64,000 bases of DNA, taken from Yamagishiella unicocca (Eukaryota; Chlorophyta; Chlorophyceae; Chlamydomonadales; Volvocaceae). Position 1 is the first letter of the stretch; each line of letters begins with the position of its first letter. The notes under the pieces are model-generated. The model made no database searches. It had not been told where the DNA came from and saw nothing but the letters and a program-made list of their open reading frames with translations. Made by a program: the position numbers and the translations under genes. Below, in pieces: positions 48,201-59,069 of this stretch. The stretch is from assembly GCA_003116995.1 (NCBI GenBank), contig BDSL01000076.1, forward strand, positions 434,001 to 498,000, read 5' to 3'.

Positions 48201-49695
48201 GCATGCATCTCCAAGCGTCTGTCCTCAACGGTTCTTCTTTCGTACACGGGTTTTTCTTTCTTTGCAACCTCCCCTTACTCGTTCCGGTCCCCATCCCGAT
48301 CCTCTCATCACCACGTCCAGCACCCTCTTCGCCCATGCACATGCGTTCCCTGTCCTGAATGCAACCGTCTTCCCCTCCTTCTTGCATGTGTAAGACACAT
48401 GCTTTTCTTACCTCCTCCTTCTCGAGTCACTGCCGTCCTCGGAACCACGACCCGGACTACGACACGCCTCAACGACGGGGTCTGCCGTACGCACGCTCTT
48501 CCCTACCGCCCAAACCCCTCAAAACCCCGCCCTCTTCCCCCTTCCCCCCTCGCTGCCATCAGGCCCACCAGGACATGGTGACGTGTCTGGACACCACTGA
48601 CAACCTGCTGCTGAGCACTTGTGAGTCGCCGCGGACCGCAGCGGACAGAGCTTAGCGGGCAGGCAGGGGGCAGGGACGTCCTCCTGAGATGCTAGGTGGT
48701 CGCAATTATGGCAATGCTAATCTTTGTAATGAGTGACAATGCAAACCTTAGTGATTGATGACAATGCAAATCTTAGTAATTGATGACAATCCTAATCTTA
48801 GTAATTGATGACAATCCTAATCTTGGTAGTTGTCGCTAATGATACCCCACGCGGTGCTTCCTTCTGCGCAGCCATGGACAGGAGCTTGTCCATCTGGGAC
48901 TTCCGGCAGCTCAGCATGACCCACGGGTCGGCCTACGGGGCGCTGGTTAAGCTGCAGATCGACGGCCAGCCCACCCTCAAGGTAGGCCCTTTTACGCGTG
49001 ACCCTACCACCCCCCCGCCTCAGCGCCCTCCCTGGCGCCTGTTGCTGCTGTCGCCGCCATCTTGCGCCTGCAGTCACCGATCAAATCCCACCACCTACGA
49101 TACCCTGCCGCCCATTCTGTTCCGCGCCCCCCGCCAGGTCGCGGTCACTGGAGCGCCACACTCGCGGCTGGCGGCCATCAGCACAGGCCAAGGTAGCGGG
49201 GACTCCCGTTGGGGTGGAGTGGGTGGGCGGGTTTGGGGCTCTGGGGAGGCGGAAGTGGCAGCTGGTCTGTTGCCTGCTGCATAACTCGTGGGTCATGCAA
49301 GGTGCGCGACCATACACACGCGGCTTAGCCCGACACGCCCCTGCCACGTCAGCCCGCTGCATTGTTGCCTCAAGACCCTGCATCGCCGTCTCCGCCTCAG
49401 CTCCGACACCCGGGACACGGACTCAACCCACCAACTCCTTCCCTCCTCCCTCCTCTCATCTGTTTTCCCCTCTCTCTTAAACCCTAAAATCCCAATCCCA
49501 GGCCTGTACGTGATGGACTTCACCAACATGACCGCGCCCGCCACGCTCATCGCGCCGCCGCTGCCCGAGGGCCGCCCCTTCAAGTACTACCACGACATTC
49601 GCTGGGCGGGAGGCGCCGGCGGCCCCGGCCAGCCGCTGCTGTTCGGCGCCTCGGACGACCCGCGCATCGACGTGTTCGCACTCAGCTTCGCATGA
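42287..49695 (+). CDS. WD40-repeat protein, 15 exons, 731 aa
   Basis: Exons 42287-42360, 42670-43009, 43302-43367, 44143-44211, 44458-44532, 45211-45325, 45617-45714, 46050-46154, 46304-46602, 46880-47192, 47526-47750, 48563-48620, 48872-48981, 49138-49192 and 49502-49695 join with matching phases and GT-AG ends. Residues 1-315 look helical, with Pro/Ala-rich linkers at ~75-115 and ~320-355. From ~375 WD40 blades follow: SGHQATVFTLCYD...GGQDGQLLVWG, AEHTNMVTC...SGGQDASVLVWD, AHQDMVTCLD...STSMDRSLSIWD and a final LFGASDDPRIDVF. WD40 proteins form β-propellers that scaffold complexes. The helical N terminus suggests an adaptor, but I cannot name an orthologue. The exon 11 donor (GTGATG) is weak and the least certain junction. 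Confidence 0.85.
43711..43779 (+). repeat. (GGCCAG)n microsatellite in intron 3 of WD40 gene
   Basis: About eleven uninterrupted copies of the 6-mer GCCAGG, ending GGGCCCC. Being intronic, length change would not alter the protein. Confidence 0.95.
45735..45780 (+). repeat. Telomere-like TTTTAGGG motifs after exon 7
   Basis: Starting ~20 bases after the exon 7 donor: several degenerate GTTTAGGG/TTAGGGTT/TTTTAGGG units. TTTTAGGG is the Chlamydomonas telomere repeat. A second cluster is at 46603-46635 in the intron after exon 9. Confidence 0.7.
46603..46635 (+). repeat. Telomere-like TTTTAGGG motifs after exon 9
   Basis: Begins at the donor itself: GTGGGGTTTAGGGTCTAGGG, then two TTTTAGGG-like units. 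The complementary CCCTAAAA occurs just before the acceptor of the last exon (near 49480). Confidence 0.7.
47748..48010 (+). repeat. 48-bp minisatellite at the exon 11 donor of WD40 gene
   Basis: Copies start at 47748, 47796, 47844, 47892 and ~47940, then decay. Each has CGTGTGATGGTG, TTGAGCGGGGAGGG and GGGTGCACGGAGAT. The first copy contains the inferred splice donor, so the donor-like site is repeated every 48 bp. Confidence 0.9.
48690..48835 (+). repeat. ~30-bp AT-rich tandem repeat in intron 12
   Basis: Four to five imperfect copies of TTGATGACAATSCTAATCTTAGTAA-like sequence, AT-rich against the GC-rich gene. No other signal seen. Confidence 0.8.
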
Positions 49696-51994
49696 GCATG
49701 AGAAGGGCGGGTCGAGGAGGACGGGTCGAGGAGGACGAGGGAGAGGACAACGAGGGAGAGGCGGAGGACAAGGCGATGTGGAAAGGGTTGAGGAGCAAGC
49801 AGGGGAAGGACCAGGGATAACGACGGAAGCCACGGTTCTACTTGCAGCAGCAGAAGTCAGCGGCAGGATGTCAGCAGTGGAAGTGGACCGGCGGGGTTGG
49901 GCGCTAAAGGAACCGAAACACGAGGTCGGAGCTAGGCGCTAGGCGCAGGCGGAAGGGGACGCGCGGGTCGCTGGGTTCGTCAGTGCCGTTCCTCTTGTAC
50001 GGGGTCGTTAGTCACGTTCCTCTTGTACGGCTGAGCTAGTCAGTCCCAATCCAGTTTTACGGCCGTGCAGCGTCTGTCAGGGCCGCTACACCCCTCAGGA
50101 GCTCAATGGGTGGGGTAGGCGGCGAAGAGGGCCAGGCCGGGCACGACAGCATCTGTTGATTGATCGTCAATTACTAACGCAAGATGGGTTACATTAGTTT
50201 GCCGCACACAGCTGCAGGTGCACGGGCCTAGCCGCCCTGGCAGTAGCATCCTCGAAATGCCTGCAGAACGATCTCTGCATCCTGTAGCATCTGATCATCA
50301 CAGTCTAACGCGTGCGGCTTCACAACTGCACGTGTGGACTGATTCGGTTCGGTTGGTTGATGTTGTTTGGATAGAGGCGGCATGGCGCCCGTGCTGGGAG
50401 GTACGTGATGTGGCAGTACGGCAATCGGTTGGGCGCCACGTGCTTGGCCCTGGTCCTGCGGGATTCCTTCATGACGTCATCCATTGTTGGCGGGAGGAAT
50501 GCGCAGGAGGCCTCAAATGGATGACGAAGACGACCAAGATAAGGATTTCGATGATGGGGATGGGGACGGGGATATCGATGGCGCACGCTGTGCTGTTCCT
50601 ATCCGCGTCTGCATGCGGTGGGCGCGTGATAGATGTCTCCAAGAGGCCCGGGCCGAGCCTGGATATGCAGGGGAGCGGCGGGTGACGATGCGTGATGGCG
50701 GAGCTGTGCCGTATGAAAGCCGTACAAGTACGGCAACGCAGGAGGGCAGCGTCACCACGAACGGCCGCTGGGGCTGCTGTCGGTTGGGTCTCCGTCGGCG
50801 CGACATGAGACGGGCAGTGTGCGATACGTATGCAGTGTGCGATACGGGCGAAGTTGGCACTGTGGACAAAGTGTGTGAAAGGTTGTGCGGTGTGCGGTGG
50901 ATACCTTCGGGTTGCTCGCGGGTGTGTGGACTTGCCGCGGACCCTGATACTCAGCAGCGCCGCCACAGCGCTGACTTTCGGACAGGCAAGAGGTCTCGCT
51001 TCTCTGTGGAAGCGAGGCAGAGCCCCGGGGAGCTAGGCGCAAGGAGGGGCCGCTGCCACCGCCCCACAGGGTTGGGTGGGAGGGCTGGAGCCCAAGTTAT
51101 TCGTGGTGCTAGCTGCGTGCGTCCATGCCCCCAGAAAACCCTGCCGCAGCAATGTGGGGGGGCGGGCGCGTCCGGTGTCTGTCCGTACGAAGTAGGGTGC
51201 ATTGAGCTGGGTGACATGTGTGAAGGCATGGGGCTCTCGGATGGGACGAGATGCGTCCGCTGCTGTCAGGCTGGCTGCCGAGGGCTCTGAGTGCTGGCTG
51301 TTGCGTGGTGCTCAAGGCGGTGGGCTCGGTTCCGGAGCCGGTGCGCGGAGCCGAACAAGCAATGCTGATCCTTTGCCAGCGCGTGTTTGTTGGGTGCGGA
51401 CTGTGAACGTCAACACCTGGCACAGTGTGCGTAGCCTTTCAGCTCAGACATGTAAGCGATGGTTCCCAATCATACGCCAACCTTAGTCTAAACGTTTGGA
51501 GCTGGCCAATGACGGCGGGTTGGGTTGCAAGGCGGTTCCGACACCTGCCGACATCGATTGCTGGGGTGAACAGGACCGTATACACATTTACAAGGGCAGG
51601 AACTGCCATGCAGCACTCAGCCGCATTCTATATTAACCCTAAGTCGTACGAAGCGCGCATGTCCGGGCGCACGGCAAGTCATATAGTACATGAAGTCCCG
51701 TCAAGCTGTGTAACCTGTCACCACTGCAGTGCACCACTAGCGTCCTCACCACCTGCGTGCTGCCCCACAGCTGATCCGCCTGACCTGAGGCTCGTTCCCC
51801 TTCACCCCATTTGTCCATCCGCACTTCAAATGCAAGGGGATTGCCGCGACAACAAAAGGCGCCACAAAGCAAACACGCGGCACGCGGCCCGGCCAGATGC
51901 GCTAAACTTCTAGTCATCCTAACCTCTAGCCACTTAAAGCTGTGCGCTGCTTCATCCAGCAGAGCGGCACGGCTCGTGGTCCAGCTGCGCGGCG
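49696..51994. other. Intergenic region, no gene recognised
   Basis: 3' flank of the WD40 gene and downstream DNA. GC-rich sequence gives many long spurious frames on both strands; none shows a domain, compositional bias or consistent exon pattern that I can support. Confidence 0.4.
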
Positions 51995-52204
51995 TTACAT
52001 GCCTGTCCGCTTCTGCTCCTCTGACAACCACTTAATCATCCACGTAACTGGTTCTTGTGGCCGCTCGACGAACAAGTCAGCTGTCATCTTCTGCAGTAGC
52101 TCCTGGACTTTGTTGCTGTGGGCATACTCGCGCATCTTCTCATACAGAGGCGTCTGCACTGCGCTGCCGTGCAGAGGCCTAGATTCAGAATATTGAGTCG
52201 ACAT
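51995..52204 (-). CDS. Small RIIa/DPY30-like docking-domain protein, 69 aa
   Basis: A compact intronless ORF with ATG at 52202-52204 and stop TAA. Residues ~21-65 (YEKMREYAHSNKVQELLQKM, then LFVERPQEPVTWMIKWLS) fit the dimerisation/docking helix pair of RIIa- and DPY30-type proteins, with the usual E/K-x-P-x-x-P turn between helices. Such domains in algae and animals anchor kinases, adenylate kinases or small EF-hand proteins to ciliary scaffolds. Here the domain is nearly the whole protein. Possible roles include a radial-spoke or central-apparatus component, but that is inference. Lack of introns is unusual beside its intron-rich neighbours and could mean a retrocopy. It is divergent from the OPR-like gene, with 624 bp between the start codons. 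Confidence 0.65.
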   Translation of the reverse strand: MSTQYSESRPLHGSAVQTPLYEKMREYAHSNKVQELLQKMTADLFVERPQEPVTWMIKWLSEEQKRTGM

Positions 52205-52828
52205 GGTTGTAAAAGCGTCCTTGAGGCTATTACAGTTGCTTGTTGCAGTCTTCCTTGGAAATTAAATTGACATCAGTTGTAACGTCTGGTGTCTCAACCC
52301 TTTGTATACGGTTTTAGCCTTAGAAATATTAGCCAACGGGTGTATGGCATCGGCGTTGATTTAAGGTGCTGTCGAAGGTTGCACGGATCCACGCGCGGCT
52401 GCCCCATGCAATTTCTTAACTGGGTGAGCTACGCAAACACGACATCATTTAGAAGCTCTAGTTTACTTGTACAACGCTGTAAAAGCGATTATTATTACCA
52501 CCTGCCCGATAGCCAATCCACTTGCGCCGCCGTCTTCCTTACCGAGCCGCGACAGAATAACTCCACACATCACGTGATATCGATTTTGGGACGAATGCTC
52601 AAGCCAGTATGGCTCGGTTGCAGCAGCGTGACAGAGGGCTGGCGGCGCCGCTGTCCCACGGGCCCTGGACCCCTGCAGGTGGGCGGGTGCGCGCACGACC
52701 AGGGGCCAATAGGATTAAAGTCACGAGCGGGACGTCACGATCGCAGTGTCCCGCTAGGCAGCGCTAGTACCTCGACACATCACCAAATGCATCTTGAAAT
52801 ACGTACTTGCGCCCATCCACGCCACGCG
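52205..52828. other. Shared promoter interval between divergent genes
   Basis: 624 bp between the two start codons. An open frame extends through part of it upstream of the OPR-like ATG, but it has no targeting-peptide or domain character. It probably holds both promoters; no clear TATA box was assigned. Confidence 0.4.
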
Positions 52829-53542
52829 ATGGCCCCACGGGCCTTCATCAAGCTGCTACTGCCCCCAAGAAACCCTGATCTCCCTACCCCGCCTCACCCT
52901 CTTCCTCCCCCTCCTCCTCAACCATCACCCACCCTAACACCTCGGCGACCCTCGCCACCACACCCGCGTGCGCCGCAGTTCGCTGGCCAACACCATTGCT
53001 GCACTGCCGCGGCCACCTCTCCTGCCTCGGTAACTGCCAGCTCCAAAAACTTCCCTCCCGCATCAGCCAATAGGAGCGTCGCCACAGCAGCAGAAGCGAC
53101 CGAGGCAGGTGCAGGTGGGACCTCGCGCGGTGAAGGCTCCGGCGGGCCCCCTCCCGGGAGTGCTGATGCACGCTCACGCCGCCACACTGGCCCCTCACCA
53201 AGCAACAGCCGCAGCCTGCCTGGCGGCAGCCGTGGTGACGGCCGTGGCGACGGTGGTGGGCGGGGCAGGGCAGAGCGAAGCGGCGGCGCAGTGCCCGCTG
53301 TGGCGCCGCCGCCCACTACTGACTCCGACGAGGCCCAGTCGCAAGCCGCCGCAGGCCGCACCCTCAACCGGCAACTGCAGGACGCCAGGACCTCCCAGCA
53401 GCTGCAGCAGCTGCTCCGAGACCAAAACCCTGACGCGTTGACCGCGGTCAACATCGCAACTGCGTGGGTGCGCTTGGGGAATATTCGGTCGGCGCGTCCG
53501 GCGGATCACGCTGCCAAAGCCGGCGCCTCCGCCGGCGGTGGC

Positions 53543-53573
<31 letters not shown>

Positions 53574-55213
53574 CTGGCGGTGGCGGCGGCGAGAACCCGG
53601 CGGAGGTCGCAGCGGAGGCGAGTGCGGGCGCCGCCCGTCAGCTGCTGGGTCTGACGGTGTCGACGGTCGACGGCATGGATCTCCGACAAGTCGCAAACAC
53701 CTTGTGGGGAGTAGCCAAGGTGTGTTGGGGTGTGTGTGGCGTACCTGTGATTGTCCGTGGATGGCGGGAGCGCGGGAGCGCGGGAGCGCGTGTGTGTATG
53801 GGGGGTGGCGAGGAGACCCGGTTCTGGGCGGCGGGAGGCTGTCCTGTGGGTGGTGGGTCTATGGATAATTGATCCTTGCAGCGCCAATGCCTTCAACCGG
53901 TGCACCGGCTTGGAAGGAAGGAGGGAGGCGACCTGAGAACCCGGAGCCCACATGGTGCACATACACCCCGCAGGATGGAGTGCAGCATCGCAGTGTAGCA
54001 TTGCCAAGTAGCCGAACGAACCGACGCGGCGAGTTGCTCACGAGGCTGTCGCGCTTCGTCGCAGTAATGCTACGGCAGCTCCGGAACCCGGAATCTGCTC
54101 TCGAAGCCTCTCGACCCACGTATGCGTTGACTCCCCAAAACATCGCAGGTAAAGGACGACCTCCCGACGTCGGGCGGCCGTCCTGGCGGTGCGGGGGGCG
54201 GCGCAAAATCGGGTCGCGTGAACGAGACACTGAAGCGGCTGCAGCAGCGGGCCATCGAGCTGCTACTGCCGCTGGGGTTGCCGCCGCCCTCTGGCAAGGA
54301 GGCCGGAGGCGCCGGCCCCCTCCTGGACCTACGTGACGCCGCACAGCTATGGTACGGCATGGGTGGCCTGAACCACCCCTGGAGTCCTGCGCTGGTTTCG
54401 GCGCTTTCAGAAGCCACCGTGCGAGCCATGGAGGCAGCGGTCGCTACGGCTGCTGCTGACCAGCAGAGGCGCGGCGGCGGCGGCGGCGGCGGCGGCGCTT
54501 GGGCGGAAGGCCGTACGGCAGCGGCCCAGATGGTTTTCCGGATGGGCACGCTGGTGGGAGCCAAGATGGCGGCAGGGCATAAGGCCCGCCTCGCTGCTCT
54601 CGTAGACGGGCTGTCGTACGACGCGGTCGCAGGGGCGGAGGCGGGTGCGCCGCTGGCGAATCCCGACTGCCTGCTGACGGGGTCCCACCTGCTGCGGCTG
54701 CAGCTACCTCCGGAGGCGGTACGGCGGCTGCACGACGCGGCGCTGGCGGCGCCGCCGGCCGCCGCGGCGCGCGCGGGTCGTACGGCGATGGCGCGCGCCC
54801 TTCACAGCGCCGTGGCCATGGGCCTTCAGCCCACCGGCCCGGAGGCGAGGCGCTGGCAGCAGCGATTGGTGGCGGAGTTGGGCGGGGGCGGCGGTGCCAG
54901 GTGGCGCAGCGACGAGCTGTCGTGGACGATGCTGGCGCTGTCGGGCGTGCGCGCATACGCGCCGGACTCTGAGGCGCGTGAAGCGCTGGTGCGGGCGGTG
55001 TGTGAGGCGGCGAGGCGCGTGCGGGCGAACGACGCGACACGAATCCGTGCGGCGCTGGCGGAGTGGCGGCTGGAGCTCCCTCCGCGAGAGGGGGGTCTGT
55101 TGGCGCAGAAGGCCGGGGGCCAGGCGTGGGAGGAGGTGAAGAGGGAGCGGAATGAGGACCGGAGCCGCGCGGTGGGGCGCGGTGGGGGAGGGTCTCGGAG
55201 CTACCGGGGGTGA
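52829..55213 (+). CDS. OPR-like organellar gene-expression factor, two exons, 651 aa
   Basis: Exons 52829-53719 and 54149-55213 join in phase 0. Residues 1-~170 are Pro/Ser/Ala/Arg-rich with few acidic residues, starting MAPRAFIKLLLPP, compatible with an organelle transit peptide. Residues ~180-300 contain LNRQLQDARTSQQLQQLL, then ALTAVNIATAWVRLG and MDLRQVANTLWGVAK, the pattern of algal Tbc2/OPR nucleus-encoded chloroplast RNA factors. Exon 2 continues with helical repeats such as LRDAAQLWYGMGGL and WSPALVSALSEATVRAM. Poly-Gly runs at ~236-255 and ~407-414 separate helices. OPR proteins bind organelle mRNAs to promote stability, splicing or translation. The RNA target is not predictable. A related FAST-kinase-like protein is the main alternative. 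Confidence 0.75.
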
Positions 55214-55670
55214 GAGGGGGGATGCAGGGGGACCCGGGGGGGGTGTGTGGGTTGCGAGGAGAGCCATGGACCGAGGCGGATGGGAAGGGAGTACAGGAGG
55301 CCGGGGTGGGGGAGGGTCGTGTGAGGGTCACTGCAGTCACGTCGTGGGGGTTGGCTCCAGCACTGTACTTGTTGGGACATTTGGCCGAGTCCAAAGATGC
55401 GTTTCGCAAGTCTGATGTGGTGACTTTGGTGCAGAATGGTGGAGTTGGGTTCATCGGCTGGTTAGTCGCACTAACGCGACGACGGCGGCAAACACTGCGG
55501 GTGTGCCGCCGTACATTGTCGTGCGGAAGGGAAGGGACGGGAAGGAAAGGAGAGAAAGCAGATCGTCTGCGGGCATCACATGCATAGTGTTGACGTGCCG
55601 CGCGGCGCCGGGCGTGTTCATATTTGTGTTGTGACACAACTGCGGGGGCGCCGCGTGCGTGTGAGACCAT

Positions 55671-55865
55671 CACAACAGCTCGACGTCACAACAGCTCGAT
55701 GTCACAACAGCTCGATGTCACAACAGCTCGATGTCACAACAGCTCGATGTCACAACAGCTCGATGTCACAACAGCTCGATGTCACAACAGCTCGATGTCA
55801 CAACAGCTCGATGTCACAACAGCTCGATGTCACAACAGCTCGATGTCACAACAGCTCGATGTCAC
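55671..55865 (+). repeat. 16-bp satellite, about 12 copies
   Basis: Tandem CACAACAGCTCGATGT units, the first with one C/T change and the rest apparently identical. No spacers occur between units. The unit contains the palindrome AGCT and the GATGTCACAAC junction. It lies 460 bp beyond the OPR-like gene. Confidence 0.97.
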
Positions 55866-57494
55866 CTTGCTGTGGATGGCCTCGAATAGGCTCAGATGGC
55901 GCTCTTGGGGGCTATGTCGGATATACGTCTCCGCAGAAGTGCGACTCCTTGTCTGCCGTGCTTGCGTTGTAGCTTCTGGGGTTTGGCCTGTAACATTCCG
56001 GGTTGAGACCTTACACATGTCCTAGCTTGTAGATAGATGCGGGCAGCGGGGCATCGCTCCAGGCCAGTACGAGCGACGGCGCCCTTCCTGAAAGTGAACG
56101 ATACTCGGCGATTGAGCCGTTGGTATTTAGCAGGCGGTTGGTGTGTAGCGCAAGGCTTTGTACGGCGGGTCTGATGTTGTGGTGCGACCTGCCATCGCGC
56201 TTGCACGCGGCTTCCGGTGGGTGCCGGATGGGAAGTCGAGGGTAGCTGGACCGCCAGGCGAGAGCAAACAACGCGTCTGCGACTACATGCTACACATGCA
56301 TCCACGAGGAAGCATCCTCGAAGGAAGTATAAGAAAGAAAGTGGGGCTTATGTTACACCAGTCGGTCACCGAAAAGTAACGGAATCGATACGGTAGTCAC
56401 AGGGTGGGCATCGCACCCGCGCGTCTTAGATGTCCGTCGTCCCATGTCGGTTGGGGCCGTGTGGATGTTTTGTTGACGGGGTCTGCTGAAACGAGAGCAA
56501 GGAGCTGCTGGGAGGATGCGCGCCGCGACGCATGCAGAGGCACGTGATGTAAGCAAACGCAATCCTACGTACGCAGCCTTAGTCATGGCCTTCGACGTGG
56601 TGGGCTCTGGGCTGCATCATGGCATCGAGCAGGAGGCTGGGTAGGCCAACGTCACCAGCGGTGCTGAAGCGGCATTTGCTGCTGGCTTGATTAGGTACAG
56701 CAGGGTCCAGCGCGTCGCATGCGTTCGTAGCGACTGTCAAAGTACTGAGGGTAGGAACGCACAGTGCCATCTATCGCGCTAACCAAGCGCAAAATTGTGC
56801 GGCTTCCGTGCAAAATGGAAGCAAAATTCTTTGCGGCGGAAGCTGTCGTGAACACAGCCTGACCGCGTACTGCATTACAAACTGATTTTGCAACACAACG
56901 CAAAGTGCGATGCGGAAGCCACGCAGCGCACATGGCGCCATCATCCCCGCATTTGGTCAAATAGCTCGCATTTGATGTGAAACTGTGCGAAATGATGGGT
57001 ACCGCAGCGCATGGCGGTGAAATCGGCAGCGCAGTAGGTTCCGATTAGGGCCCGCCGCATGTCGATGGAAGCTACATCGAATCGTCCGGCGCACCGTACC
57101 GCGAGGCCGGTGTAAGAGTATAAGAGCAGGTTTCTTTCAGCTGTTCAGTTACACCAATACAGTCTGTGCGACTTTTAGCGGGTCATCGTCTCTGCGTGGT
57201 GAGATCTGCAGCAGCGCAGTCCCTTTGGAGCCCCCGCGGCCTCACCAGGTACGCAACACGTGCAAATCCTCTTGCAAAAGCACCGATGCCGCGTGATGGA
57301 CTGCAAGCTTCAGGAGAGGCCAGCATTGGCCCCGTGCTTTCGCACAGTACACCATCACATACGGCACTAACGATGTGAGGGCCCTCACCTGTGATGGCCG
57401 AAATCGCAGGCGGGTCGGCTGCTTGGGCCTACAACAACCACCTTTCAGACGAACACTTGTCAAAAGCTGCATCGTGGTCTTCCGCTGCTGAACC
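55866..57494. other. Intergenic region, no gene recognised
   Basis: Between the satellite and the hydroxyproline-rich gene. No coding exon chain is supportable. The right end must contain the HRGP promoter and 5' UTR. Confidence 0.4.
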
Positions 57495-58785
57495 ATGAAG
57501 CCCCTGGCGCTGCTGGCGCTGGTCCTTGTAGGAGCCGGAGGTAACGGCAAGCGCAGTCACCAGTCCGAAGGGCCGAAGCAGCATCCGATTTTCCATCCAT
57601 CCATTCCGAGGGCCGACGCCTCAATTCCGCGATCGCGCGACGCTTCGGCCGGCCTAGCCCACCCACTTTGCTTACGCTTTGCGATGCGACTTGGTTGTTC
57701 GTTGTTAAGACGATTGTCGGCATGTCACGGCAAGACTGCATCACTAGAAGGCAGACCTGTCGTATCCTATCGTACGCCTGAAGTACCTGCGATGTGAGCG
57801 CCCAGGTGACCTCTAGTCCCTCCCAAATACCACCTCCCATTTCATCCTCTCAGCCCCGTCCTCACCGTCCTCCCGCTTTCCCTGTCCATGTCCATGCAGT
57901 CGCGCGCTCTCAGCTCATAGATACGCCGCCGCCGAGCAGCCCCCCCACCCCTAAGCCGCCGCCGCCGATCAAGAGCCCCCCTCTTCCCCGCCCTCCACCG
58001 TCTCCCCCACGCCCGCCATCCCCTCCACGCTCACCACCTTCCCCTCCATCGCCGCCGCAGTCACCTCCAGTCCCAAGCCAGCCACCGCCGGTGCTGAAGA
58101 ACCCACCGAACCCGCCATCTCCCCCACGACCGCGATCTCCCCCCCGTATCCCCTCTCCCCCCCGCCCCTCTCCGCCGCCAAGCCTTCCGTCTCCTCCCTT
58201 CAAGAGCCCCCCAACCCGCCCAACCCGCCATCACCCCCTCGTTCCCCGCCTCCCCCCCGTATTCCCCCACCTCCCCGCCCATCCCCGCCCCCGGGGCTAC
58301 CTCCACCACCCTTCAAGAGCCCCCCCAACCCGCCCAGCCCACCGTCACCCCCTCGTATCCCTCCTCCCCCGCGTATTCCCCCACCTCCACGCCCATCGCC
58401 GCCCCCGGGGCTACCTCCACCTCCCTTCAAGAGCCCCCCTAACCCGCCGAAGCCGCCTAGCCCGCCCAGCCCGCCCAAGCCGCCTAGCCCACCGCGCCCA
58501 TCACCACCCCCCCGCCCGCTACCGCCAAGCCCGCCCCCGAGCCCTCCGTCGCCGCCGAGTCCACCGGCACCGAGCCCACCGCCGCCGAGCCCGCCGCCTC
58601 CACCACCGCCACCGCCTCCGCCACCAAGCCCACCGCCTTCGCCATCGCCTCCCAGCCCGCTGCCTCCCAGCCCGCCACCTCCCAGCCCGCCACCGCCGAG
58701 CCCTCCGCCGCCTCCGCCTCCGCCGCCACCACCTCCGAAACCTCCGCGTCCGCCGCCTAAGCGCAGTCAACCTCGCTCGCCCAAG
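57495..58785 (+). CDS. Hydroxyproline-rich wall/matrix protein with 1-nt frameshift
   Basis: Exon 57495-57540 encodes a signal peptide (MKPLALLALVLVGAG). It joins in phase 1 to 57900-58785, which starts VARSQLIDTPPPSSPPTPK and continues as PPSP/SPP repeats. At the C-run 58207-58212 the frame shifts: six Cs here, against seven in the repeat copy at 58319-58326. Beyond it the +1 frame is uninterrupted Pro/Ser-rich sequence (PNPPSPPRIPPPPR...) to KRSQPRSPK at a GTAGGC donor. A further exon may start at 58818 (LSFGNGKDYVRYPHPTCD...), with several cysteines, but I could not confirm its end. Such Ser-Pro rods are typical of volvocine cell-wall and pherophorin-type matrix proteins. The frameshift may be genuine or a homopolymer error. 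Confidence 0.7.
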
Positions 58786-58817
58786 GTAGGCCCGATTCTT
58801 GTACTGCAGTGTCGAAG

Positions 58818-59069
58818 TTATCTTTTGGCAACGGAAAAGATTATGTTAGATACCCACACCCTACTTGTGATGCCCTGAGGAGCGAGTACGACGCAGAGAA
58901 TGCAATTTACATCTCGACGTTTTCCGTTGCTTGCCAAACCGAAGTGACGTGTGCCGATATGGATCTCTTTCTCACGATGAGCCCCCTAAACCCCGAACCC
59001 ACGTTCGATCCCTGCAACAGGAGAATGGGAACAATGGGAACAATGGCAACGGTGGGCGTCGGCTTATGA
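58818..59069 (+). CDS. Possible C-terminal Cys-containing exon of HRGP gene
   Basis: It follows the donor at 58786 after a 32-bp gap, too short for a normal intron, so the joining is doubtful. It reads LSFGNGKDYVRYPHP, then TFSVACQTEVTCADMDLFL and FDPCN, and ends after NGNNGNN-like low complexity. The globular, Cys-containing character resembles the domain that follows the rod in pherophorin-type proteins, but no signature is certain. Further fragments (CEGSCRRGLGRQCGF near 59130; YVEGVTFENKFQDASGSC near 59230) suggest more exons or a decaying tail. Confidence 0.35.
   Translation, partial: LSFGNGKDYVRYPHPTCDALRSEYDAENAIYISTFSVACQTEVTCADMDLFLTMSPLNPEPTFDPCNRRMGTMGTMATVGVGL

Noticed and set aside
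50218..51486. Several 100-270-codon frames on both strands
   Set aside because: None shows a domain, signal peptide, plausible exon phase chain or low-complexity bias typical of coding in this window.
54444..55673. 409-codon open frame on the minus strand
   Set aside because: It lies antisense to the second exon of the OPR-like gene. Its Pro/Arg/Ala-rich translation is what GC-rich coding DNA gives on the opposite strand, and no domain is visible.
55671..55865. Possible CRISPR array
   Set aside because: Repeats are contiguous with no unique spacers, and the context is eukaryotic.
55580..56025. Protein-like repeat NSSMSQQLDVTTARCH
   Set aside because: It is the translation of a 16-bp satellite. 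All three frames give the same kind of repeat because 16 is not a multiple of three.
57794..58789. Uninterrupted 331-codon frame as the HRGP protein
   Set aside because: After the C-run at 58207 this frame becomes Arg/His-rich nonsense while the +1 frame keeps the Pro/Ser pattern. The start at 57794 is intronic, and the signal-peptide exon at 57495 gives the better model.
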